Notes under the pieces: model-generated
The model's database searches: none
Told to the model about the DNA's origin: nothing
What the model saw: only the letters and a program-made list of their open reading frames with translations
Shown here: positions 1 through 5,445 of the stretch, piece after piece
Position numbering within the stretch: the stretch's first letter is position 1
How the letters are laid out: every line of letters begins with the position of its first letter
Position numbers and translations under genes: made by a program
Origin: Clostridiaceae bacterium
GTDB lineage: Bacteria; Bacillota; Clostridia; Oscillospirales; QAMX01
Direction: 5' to 3'
DNA: 5,923 nucleotides
Assembly: GCA_016297585.1 (NCBI GenBank)
Contig: JAEDGJ010000145.1
Coordinates: 1 to 5,923, forward strand

Positions 1-348
<348 letters not shown>

Positions 349-352
<4 letters not shown>

Positions 353-953
353 GGGAGTTCTTCCTTTCTCACGGCCGCGACGAACGCCGCCATTTTGTTC
401 GGATCCTTGCGCCCGTCCGTCTCGATGCCGGAGCTGACGTCCACCCCAAAGGGCGAAAGCGTGCGCACGACACGTTGCCGGGATGCAGGCCTCCGGCGAG
501 AAAATAGGGGCGCGCGAGGGGCTTTGCGAGGTTCCAGTCGAACGCGCCGCCCGTGCCGCCGGTCCCGGAGTCGAGCAGCACGAAATCGGCGCCGCACGCC
601 TCCGCCGCGGCGATGTCGGATGCGGAATCGATGCGGAAGGCGCGCAGGATGGGCTTATCCGTCAGCGTCCGCAGCCGCGCGAGGTACGCCTCGTCCTCGC
701 AGCCGTGGAGCTGCGCAAGATCGATGATGCCGCGGGACAGCAGAAGGGCGATCTCCTCCGCCGGGGCGTTGACAAAGACGCCCACCGCCGGGATGCCGGG
801 GTCGAGCCGCTCGCGCAGCACCGCCGCGCGTCCGGGGGAGACATAGCGCCGGCTCTTCGGCGCGAAGACAAAGCCGATATAGTCCGGGCGAAGCCGGTTT
901 GCCGCGTCGATGTCCGCGGGGCGGGTCAGGCCGCAGAGCTTGATCTTCGTCAT
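349..953 (-). pseudogene. trpF: Phosphoribosylanthranilate isomerase, frameshifted near the C-terminus
   Basis: TrpF isomerises N-(5'-phosphoribosyl)anthranilate to CdRP by an Amadori rearrangement in a TIM barrel. Residues 1-161 read normally: MTKIKLCGLTR with catalytic Cys7, IGFVFAPKSRRYVS, VGVFVN, LAQLHG, LLDSGTGGTGGAFDW with catalytic Asp128, and FLAGGLHPGNV. After that the frame runs into unrelated sequence and stops at 371-369 (194 aa). The missing end, VRTLSPFGVDVSSGIETDG through KEELP, is encoded in the -1 frame and ends at 349, where its TGA overlaps the trpB ATG. The break lies between about 473 and 447. Removing 2 nt would restore a 200-aa protein, but family spacing between GGLxPxNV and PFxVDVSSG suggests a net loss of 7 nt. 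The lost VDVSSGIE loop binds substrate phosphate, so the truncated product is probably inactive. A sequencing or assembly error, a true mutation or recoding are all possible. The start overlaps the trpC stop (ATGA). Confidence 0.9.
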
Positions 954-1732
954 GGCGTCCCCCGCAGCTCGGCGAGCTTGGCGCGCTTGTCCGCCGCGCG
1001 CATCAGCGCTTCGCCGACGAGCACGGCGTCCGCGCCGGCGTCCCGGAGCCTGCGCACGTCCTCCGCCGAGGAAACGCCGCTTTCGGAGACGAACAGCACG
1101 CCCTCCGGCACGGCGCGGCGCAGGCGGAGGCTGTTTTCCGCGTCGACCGAGAAGGTCTTCAGATTGCGGTTGTTGACGCCGATGACGCGCGCGCCCGCGT
1201 CCGCCGCCATGCGCACCTCCGCCTCGTCGTGCGCCTCGACGAGCGCCGTAAGCCCCAGCGCGTCGCAGAGGGACAGGTATTCGCGAAGCTCTCCCGCGCC
1301 GAGGATCGAGCAGATGAGCAGCACCGCCGACGCGCCGAGGAGCCGCGCTTCGTAGATCATGTATTCGTCGACGGTGAAGTCCTTGCGCAGGCAGGGGATG
1401 CCGACGGCGGCGGCGATCTCGCGGAGGTATTCGTCCCGCCCGAGGAACCATTTCGGCTCGGTCAGCACCGAAATACAGTCCGCGCCCGCCGCTTCATACT
1501 CGCGCGCGATCTCAAGATACGGAAAATCCGGCGCGATCAGCCCTTTGGAGGGCGACGCCTTCTTGCATTCACAGATGAAGGCGATATCCGGGGTAGAAAG
1601 CGCCCGTTCGAAGGCAAAATCCCCCCGTGGGAGCGCTTCCGCCATGCGCCGGAGCGTCTCCCGCGGTACGCGGCGCTCGGCCTCCGCGACGCGCTCCTTT
1701 GCGTACCCCGCCAGCTCGTCGAGGATCGTCAT
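950..1732 (-). CDS. trpC: Indole-3-glycerol phosphate synthase
   Basis: TrpC closes the pyrrole ring of CdRP with loss of CO2 and water to give indole-3-glycerol phosphate. The 260-aa length is normal for a monofunctional enzyme not fused to TrpF. Family motifs occur in order: ECKKASPSKG (residues 54-64, catalytic Glu55 and Lys57), VLTEPKWFLG (89-98), RKDF with catalytic Lys117, LVEAHDE with Glu166, GVNNRNL with Asn187, SESG with Glu217 and Ser218, and the phosphate-loop segment VLVGEALM. These were assigned by mental alignment to the Sulfolobus enzyme residues E51, K53, K110, E159, N180, E210 and S211. No key residue is missing. The start ATG (1732-1730) overlaps the trpD stop as ATGA, with GGAGGA just upstream inside trpD. 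The stop overlaps the trpF start in the same way. Confidence 0.98.
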   Translation of the reverse strand: MTILDELAGYAKERVAEAERRVPRETLRRMAEALPRGDFAFERALSTPDIAFICECKKASPSKGLIAPDFPYLEIAREYEAAGADCISVLTEPKWFLGRDEYLREIAAAVGIPCLRKDFTVDEYMIYEARLLGASAVLLICSILGAGELREYLSLCDALGLTALVEAHDEAEVRMAADAGARVIGVNNRNLKTFSVDAENSLRLRRAVPEGVLFVSESGVSSAEDVRRLRDAGADAVLVGEALMRAADKRAKLAELRGTP

Positions 1733-2760
1733 GCGTCCTCCTCCGGACGGCTGCTGACCTCGATCAGCGTTTCGAGCACCGCGCGCGCCTTGCCGGAATC
1801 GATCAGCTCGCCCGCGAGCGCGACGCCGTCGGCCATCGTGTCGGCCTTCCCGCCGATGTAGAGCGCGGCGCCCGCGTTCAGCAGCACGGCATCCCGCTTC
1901 GGGCCGCGTTCGCCGTCCAGGATGGCGCGCGTGATGCGGGCATTTTCCTCCGGCGTGCCGCCCGCGAGGTCGGATTTTTGGCAGCGCACAAGGCCGAAGT
2001 CCTCGGGCGCTATGGTGTAGCGCCGGAACCAGCCGTCACGGAACTCGCAGACGGACGTCGGCGCGCTCATCGAGAGCTCGTCGAGCTTGTCCTGCCCGTA
2101 CACGACCATGCCGCGCTCCACACCGAGGTTGATGAGCACCTGCGCAAGCGGCTCGATGAGGTATTCGTCGTAGACGCCGAGCAGCTGCATCTTCGGGGAG
2201 CCGGGGTTCGTCAGCGGCCCGAGGATGTTGAACACGGTGCGGAAGCCGAGCTCGCGGCGGATCGCGCCGACGTATTTCATCGAGGTATGGTATTTCTGCG
2301 CAAAGAAGAAGCACATACCGGCGGTCTCGAGCAGCTCGACGCAGCGCTTCGGGCTCTGCTGAATGTTGACGCCGAGCGCCTCGAGGCAGTCCGCCGTGCC
2401 GCATTTGGAGGACGCCGCACGGTTGCCGTGCTTGGCGACCTTCATGCCCCCCGCCGCGGCGACGAGCGCCGAGGTCGTCGAGATGTTGAAGGAGCCCGCG
2501 TTGTCGCCGCCGGTGCCGACGATCTCGAAGATGTCCATGCCGGTGTCGACGCGCACGGCGTGGTCGCGCATCGCGGCGGCGCATCCGGCGATCTCGTCGG
2601 TCGTCTCGGCGCGCGCGCTCTTCGTAGACAGCGCTGCGAGGAACGCCGCGTTCTGCGTCGGCGTCGTGGCGCCGCTCATGATTTCGTTCATCACGGCATA
2701 GGCTTCGTCGTAGGTCAGGTCTTCCTTATTGACAATTTTTACGATCGCTTCGCGGATCAT
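1729..2760 (-). CDS. trpD: Anthranilate phosphoribosyltransferase
   Basis: TrpD transfers phosphoribose from PRPP to anthranilate, giving N-(5'-phosphoribosyl)anthranilate. The protein has 343 aa, typical for a stand-alone TrpD without the fused glutaminase found in enterics. Visible motifs are the PRPP loop VGTGGD (residues 81-86), NISTTSALVAAAGGMKVAKHGNR (92-114), SSKCGTADCLEALG (117-130), and YHTSMKYVGAIRRELGFRTVFNILGPLTNPG, which is the usual active-site helix and loop. A small departure is FFFAQKYH where FFFAPxYH is more common. The start ATG (2760-2758) lies 3 nt after the trpG stop, with a good AAAGGAG site (within 2770-2776) in the end of trpG. The stop forms an ATGA overlap with trpC. 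Confidence 0.98.
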   Translation of the reverse strand: MIREAIVKIVNKEDLTYDEAYAVMNEIMSGATTPTQNAAFLAALSTKSARAETTDEIAGCAAAMRDHAVRVDTGMDIFEIVGTGGDNAGSFNISTTSALVAAAGGMKVAKHGNRAASSKCGTADCLEALGVNIQQSPKRCVELLETAGMCFFFAQKYHTSMKYVGAIRRELGFRTVFNILGPLTNPGSPKMQLLGVYDEYLIEPLAQVLINLGVERGMVVYGQDKLDELSMSAPTSVCEFRDGWFRRYTIAPEDFGLVRCQKSDLAGGTPEENARITRAILDGERGPKRDAVLLNAGAALYIGGKADTMADGVALAGELIDSGKARAVLETLIEVSSRPEEDA

Positions 2761-2763
2761 CGC

Positions 2764-3333
2764 TCACAGCTCCTTTATAAAGTTTTCCAGCATTTTCTTC
2801 CCGTCCGGCGTCATGATGGATTCCGGATGGAACTGCACGCCGAAGATGGGGTACTGCGTATGCTGCACGGCCATGACCTCGCCGTCGTCGGCAACGGCCG
2901 TGACGCGCAGGGTCTCCGGCAGCGTGGACGCGTCCGCCGCCAGGGAATGGTAGCGCGCGACGGGGGCGACGGCGGGAAGTCCCGCAAACAGCGGGCAGGA
3001 AAGGTCGAACGTCACCTGCGACTGCTTGCCGTGCATCAGGGTCTTCGCGTAGGTGACGGTCGCGCCGAACGCCGCGCAGATCGCCTGATGCCCGAGGCAG
3101 ACGCCGAGCGTCGGGATCTCGCGTCCGAGCGTTCCGGCGGCCTCGACGGTGACGCCCGCGTCCTCGGGGCGTCCGGGGCCGGGGGAGAGGACGATGCGGT
3201 CGGGGTGCAGCGCCCGGATCTCGGGGACGGTCAGCTCGTCGTTGCGGATGACGCGGATGTCCGGCTCGATCGTGCCGATGAGCTGATAGAGGTTATAGGA
3301 AAAGCTGTCGTAATTGTCGATGAGCAGGATCAT
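2764..3333 (-). CDS. trpG: Anthranilate synthase component II (glutamine amidotransferase)
   Basis: TrpG hydrolyses glutamine and passes ammonia to TrpE for anthranilate synthesis. The 189-aa class I amidotransferase opens MILLIDNYDSFSYNLYQLIG. It has LSPGPGRPEDAG (residues 49-60, oxyanion side), GVCLGHQAI with nucleophile Cys79, and FGVQFHPESIMT with His169 and Glu171 completing the triad. A longer in-frame start at 3393 exists, but its extra 20 residues are low-complexity and overlap trpE by more than 60 nt. The ATG at 3333-3331 gives the canonical N-terminus and an ATGA overlap with the trpE stop, and GGAGGAGGCGG sits upstream. PabA is nearly identical in family terms and some Firmicutes use one protein for both jobs. 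Position inside the trp operon supports the TrpG role, but dual use cannot be excluded. Confidence 0.97.
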   Translation of the reverse strand: MILLIDNYDSFSYNLYQLIGTIEPDIRVIRNDELTVPEIRALHPDRIVLSPGPGRPEDAGVTVEAAGTLGREIPTLGVCLGHQAICAAFGATVTYAKTLMHGKQSQVTFDLSCPLFAGLPAVAPVARYHSLAADASTLPETLRVTAVADDGEVMAVQHTQYPIFGVQFHPESIMTPDGKKMLENFIKEL

Positions 3334-4796
3334 AAGTCCGCCTCCTCCGCAAGCCGCAGCGCGCCGACCACGGCACGGGCCTTGTTGATGCACTCCTCAA
3401 ATTCCTTTTCCGGCACCGAATCGGCGACGATGCCCGCGCCGCTGCGGACGAAAACGCGTCCGTTCTTCTTATAGGCGATGCGGATGGCGATGCAGGTGTC
3501 CATGTTGCCGGTGAAGTCGATGTAGCCGATGGCGCCGCCGTAGATGCCGCGCTTGTTATTTTCGAGCTCGGCGATGAGCTGGCAGGCGCGGATCTTCGGC
3601 GCGCCGGAGAGCGTTCCCGCCGGCAGCACCGCCTCGATCGCGTCGAGCGCGTCGCAGTCCTCCCGGAGCTCGCCGCGCACGGTCGAGCCGATGTGCATGA
3701 CGTGGGAGTAGCGCTCGATCGTATGCAGCCGTTCGACCTGCACGGTGCCGAAGCGGCTGATCCGGCCGAGGTCGTTTCGACCAAGGTCGACGAGCATGTT
3801 GTGCTCGGCCAGCTCCTTTTCGTCGGCGAGCAGCTCCGCCTCGAGCGCGCGGTCCTCCTCGTCGGTCTTTCCCCTCGGGCGGGTACCGGCGAGGGGGAAG
3901 GTGTGCAGCACGCCGTTTTCGAGCTTGACGAGCGTTTCGGGCGACGCGCCGGCGACCTCGACGTCGGTGCCGGAGAAGTAGAACATGTACGGGGAGGGGT
4001 TCATCGTGCGCAGCACGCGGTAGGTGTTGAGAAGGCTTCCCTCAAACGGCGCGCTGAGGCGGTTCGACAGCACGATCTGGAAGATGTCGCCCTCGCGGAT
4101 GTAGTGCTTGGCGCGTTCGACCATCGCGCAGTAGGTTTCGCGGTCGAACAGCGGCTCGACCTCTCCGGTAAGATGCCCGCCCGGCTCGTCCTTCGGCTTG
4201 CCGGTGCGCAGGAGCTCCGCCAGGGCCTTCAGCTCCAGCACCGCCTTGTTATAGCCGGTCTCCGGGTCGTCGAGCGGCATATTGGCGATGAGCACGATCT
4301 TCTGGCGGAAGTTGTCGAAGGCGATGACCTTGTCAAAGAGCATCAGGTCGACGTCCTTGAACGCCTCGGTGTCCTGCACGCCGATCCGGACGGAGGGCTC
4401 GCTGTAGCCGAGGTAGTCGTAGGAGAAATAGCCGACGAGGCCGCCGGTGAAGGACGGCAGATAGTCAAAACGCGGGCTTTTGTAGTCGGCGAGGATCTGG
4501 CGCAGGAAGGACGACGGGTCGTCGGTCCGGACGCGGACGCTTCCGGCGCGGAGCTCGCCTGCGGCGCAGGTGATCTCGAGCTTCGGATCGAAGCCGAGGA
4601 AGGTGTAGCGGCCCCATTTTTCGCGTTCGGCGACGGATTCGAGCATATAGCAGTGCGTCGACACGTTTTTGAGGATCTTCATCGCCTCGATGGGCGTGCA
4701 GATGTCCGAAAGGATCTCGCAGCTGACCGGCAGCACCTTATACTGTCCGGACGCGGCGATCTTCTTTACGGTTTCGAGATCGGGCAGGATCTTCAT
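3330..4796 (-). CDS. trpE: Anthranilate synthase component I
   Basis: TrpE makes anthranilate from chorismate using ammonia from TrpG, the first committed step to tryptophan. The protein has 488 aa, a normal length. The N-terminal domain carries MLESVAEREKWGRYTFLGF (residues 51-69). Its LES triad is part of the tryptophan-binding site in known TrpE proteins, and with NPSPYMFY (266-273) it suggests feedback inhibition by tryptophan. The chorismate-binding domain spans about 220-480, with GDIFQIVLSNR, PLAGTRPRG (301-309), DEKELAEHNMLVDLGRNDLG (325-344), the GTLSGAPKIRA segment (394-404) and RSGAGIVADSVPEKEFEE near the end. PabB and TrpE share this fold; the trp operon, the Trp T-box and the LES motif favour TrpE. 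The start ATG at 4796-4794 is preceded by GGAAGG with 10-nt spacing. It is first in the operon, directly behind the T-box leader. Confidence 0.98.
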   Translation of the reverse strand: MKILPDLETVKKIAASGQYKVLPVSCEILSDICTPIEAMKILKNVSTHCYMLESVAEREKWGRYTFLGFDPKLEITCAAGELRAGSVRVRTDDPSSFLRQILADYKSPRFDYLPSFTGGLVGYFSYDYLGYSEPSVRIGVQDTEAFKDVDLMLFDKVIAFDNFRQKIVLIANMPLDDPETGYNKAVLELKALAELLRTGKPKDEPGGHLTGEVEPLFDRETYCAMVERAKHYIREGDIFQIVLSNRLSAPFEGSLLNTYRVLRTMNPSPYMFYFSGTDVEVAGASPETLVKLENGVLHTFPLAGTRPRGKTDEEDRALEAELLADEKELAEHNMLVDLGRNDLGRISRFGTVQVERLHTIERYSHVMHIGSTVRGELREDCDALDAIEAVLPAGTLSGAPKIRACQLIAELENNKRGIYGGAIGYIDFTGNMDTCIAIRIAYKKNGRVFVRSGAGIVADSVPEKEFEECINKARAVVGALRLAEEADL

Positions 4797-4806
4797 GCGG
4801 GCTCAT

Positions 4807-4812
4807 CCTTCC
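4807..4812 (-). promoter_or_regulatory. Ribosome binding site of trpE
   Basis: GGAAGG lies 10 nt before the chosen trpE ATG (4796). A closer ATG at 4806-4804 directly abuts this site and is in a different frame, so it is not used. The site lies just beyond terminator T2 and is outside its stem, so control here looks transcriptional and not by hiding the ribosome site. Confidence 0.7.
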
Positions 4813-4814
4813 AG

Positions 4815-4863
4815 AAAAAAGGAAAAAACTCCTTTGACGCTTCGTTTTGTCAAAGGAGTTTTT
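4815..4863 (-). terminator. Second leader terminator (T2), between the T-box terminator and trpE
   Basis: The RNA arms AAAAACUCCUUUGAC (4863-4849) and GUCAAAGGAGUUUUU (4838-4824) form a perfect 15-bp stem with a 10-nt loop (4848-4839). Two U runs separated by CC follow (4828-4823 and 4820-4815). This is a textbook intrinsic terminator and should block trpE unless disrupted. It lies downstream of the normal T-box terminator and has no T-box sequence of its own. Its whole 5' arm can pair instead with the 3' arm and U tract of T1 (see findings). Confidence 0.85.
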
Positions 4864-4869
4864 ACATAC

Positions 4870-4914
4870 AAAAAAACACCCCTGACAGAACGGCTTTCAG
4901 AACTGTCAAGGACG
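4870..4914 (-). terminator. T-box leader terminator (T1)
   Basis: CGUCCUUGACAG (4914-4903) pairs with CUGUCAGGGGUG (4888-4877), including a few G-U pairs, and is followed by seven U residues (4876-4870). The 5' arm contains the CGUCCUU that the T-box antiterminator also needs, so terminator and antiterminator exclude each other, as in known T-box leaders. Uncharged tRNA-Trp should favour read-through. Confidence 0.88.
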
Positions 4915-4965
4915 AATAAGACTGCCTGTTTAACTTTCCAGGAACCCGATCCGCGGTGCCACCTT
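4908..4965 (-). promoter_or_regulatory. T-box antiterminator
   Basis: The T-box sequence AAGGUGGCACCGCGGAUC is at 4965-4948. AAGG (4965-4962) pairs with CCUU (4911-4908), leaving the seven-base bulge UGGCACC. A second helix pairs GCGGAU (4954-4949) with AUUCGU (4917-4912), including G-U pairs. The UGGC of the bulge (4961-4958) is complementary to a tRNA 3' end GCCA. That fits tRNA-Trp, whose discriminator base is G in bacteria. Confidence 0.88.
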
Positions 4966-5040
4966 GCATTCACGGGGAAAGCCCCGTGCACTCTGTAGGA
5001 TACCAGCATATCCCCGGCAACTGACGTATGCCTCCACGTT

Positions 5041-5066
5041 GCAGAATACTCTGCGGAATGCTCCGC
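5041..5066 (-). repeat. Two tandem near-identical mini-hairpins in the T-box Stem II region
   Basis: Two 12-nt units in tandem (5041-5052 and 5053-5064, closed by GC at 5065-5066) read gcagaatactct and gcggaatgctcc. Each can fold, with the next GC, as a 5-bp stem with a 4-nt loop. Two of the three differences between units (A to G and T to C) form one stem base pair, so the change is compensatory. This looks like a small duplication that kept its fold. Its role within Stem II is unknown. Confidence 0.5.
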
Positions 5067-5185
5067 ATTTGACTGCACCCTCAGCGGTCCATTTGACAAG
5101 CTGTTTCCTGCCCGGCTCTCAGCCGCTCCGGGCTCTCTGTAAAGGCATACATGCCGTTATCTCCGCTTCAACGGTTTATCGTATG

Positions 5186-5199
5186 AAATTGCCCATATT
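5186..5199 (-). promoter_or_regulatory. Putative operator copy at the trp promoter
   Basis: AATATGGGCAATTT matches AATATGAGCAATTT at the divergent polymerase promoter in 13 of 14 positions, and in both promoters a copy begins at the last three bases of the -10 hexamer. Binding by a shared regulator is inferred from this; no regulator gene is in the window. Confidence 0.4.
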
Positions 5200-5225
5200 A
5201 TAGCACCGCGCCTGCGCTTCGTCAA
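5197..5225 (-). promoter_or_regulatory. Promoter of the trp operon
   Basis: On the minus strand TTGACG (5225-5220) and TATAAT (5202-5197) are separated by exactly 17 bp, a near-consensus housekeeping sigma promoter. Transcription should begin near 5190, just before Stem I of the T-box. The element AATATGGGCAATTT (5199-5186) starts in the -10 box and covers the start site, so a repressor bound there could block initiation. Confidence 0.82.
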
Positions 5226-5254
5226 CGGGCAATTCTTCCGGGAATGGGACTGTA

Positions 5255-5304
5255 TTTTCGGCGCGGCTTTGTCGATTTTTGCAAAAGCCGTTTGCTTCCG
5301 AAAA
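5255..5304. repeat. Nested imperfect inverted repeat between the divergent promoters
   Basis: TTTTCGG (5255-5261) pairs with CCGAAAA (5298-5304), and inside it CGGCTTT (5264-5270) pairs with AAAGCCG (5284-5290). Neither strand shows a proper terminator U tract after the stem. The rest of 5226-5354 holds nothing else that I recognise. It could be a protein-binding dyad, a decayed terminator or chance. Confidence 0.3.
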
Positions 5305-5354
5305 AAACCGGACACCGGCACAAGTCGCTCCGCCGCGCTTCCTGCACTTTCCTC

Positions 5355-5383
5355 TTGACAATATGAGCAATTTGGAGTACAAT
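5355..5383 (+). promoter_or_regulatory. Promoter of the Y-family polymerase gene
   Basis: TTGACA (5355-5360) and TACAAT (5378-5383) are spaced by exactly 17 bp, a strong housekeeping-type promoter. The expected start is near 5390, leaving a short leader of about 55 nt. Direct repeats overlap both hexamers, so a strong promoter held down by a repressor is a reasonable inference. No SOS box of the Bacillus/Clostridium LexA type (CGAAC-N4-GTTCG) is visible here. Confidence 0.8.
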
Positions 5384-5390
5384 ATGAGCA
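5358..5390 (+). repeat. 12-bp direct repeats overlapping -35 and -10 (putative operator)
   Basis: ACAATATGAGCA occurs at 5358-5369 and again at 5379-5390, exactly identical and 21 bp apart, which is two helical turns. The first begins inside the -35 box and the second inside the -10 box. Similarity continues beyond each copy (an AGTAC follows both, after 6 and 5 bp). A third, near-identical copy sits at the trp promoter on the other strand. The spacing would place two bound proteins on the same DNA face. Confidence 0.6.
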
Positions 5391-5445
5391 GTTGAAGTAC
5401 CACTTTCGCGAATGCGCGGAGACAGGCAAAAAAGAGGGAGTGCGC

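Larger units (their letters stand above)
4870..5190 (-). promoter_or_regulatory. T-box riboswitch, tryptophan-specific, upstream of trpE
   Basis: This leader senses the charging state of tRNA-Trp and controls read-through into the trp operon. In order it shows: the Stem I base, AGCGG (5167-5163) pairing with CCGCU (5087-5083); a specifier loop with AGAUAA on the 5' side and AAAUGGACC on the 3' side, the codon being UGG (5091-5089) followed by a purine; the distal Stem I hairpin GCCCGG/CCGGGC (5133-5110) preceded by AGAGAG; a Stem II region with several small hairpins (about 5066-4999); Stem III, CACGGGG-CUUU-CCCCGUG (4988-4971); then the antiterminator and terminator. The specifier, the UGGC bulge and the downstream genes all agree on tryptophan. 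The 5' end is inferred from the promoter. Confidence 0.93.

Noticed and set aside
3331..3393. An upstream in-frame start for trpG at 3393
   Set aside because: The extra 20 residues are not part of the family and would overlap trpE heavily. The ATG at 3333 gives the conserved MILLIDNYDSF start and the ATGA overlap.
1627..3474. A 615-codon open frame on the plus strand opposite trpD, trpG and trpC
   Set aside because: It is antisense to three genes with intact catalytic motifs. Its protein is rich in Arg, Ala, Asp and Val in the pattern expected from the reverse complement of GC-rich codons, and it has no recognisable domain.
4815..4914. Tandem T-boxes, considered as the explanation for two terminators
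   Set aside because: Only one T-box sequence and one Stem I with a specifier are present. Nothing between T1 and T2 can serve as a second tRNA-binding antiterminator.
3693..4919. A 408-codon open frame on the plus strand opposite trpE
   Set aside because: It is a shadow of trpE and runs through the leader terminators. There is no ribosome site or promoter and no known motif.
4803..5099. A minus-strand open frame of 98 codons within the trp leader, considered as a leader peptide or small gene
   Set aside because: It spans the T-box helices and both terminators, has no convincing ribosome site, and has no run of Trp codons. The RNA structure explains the sequence.
5358..5399. Short CRISPR-like or iteron array
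   Set aside because: There are only two adjacent units of about 21 bp, no spacers, and they coincide with promoter hexamers. Operator sites explain them better.
5355..5445. LexA (SOS) box upstream of the polymerase gene
   Set aside because: No CGAAC-N4-GTTCG-like sequence was found between 5340 and 5445; the only repeat is ACAATATGAGCA.
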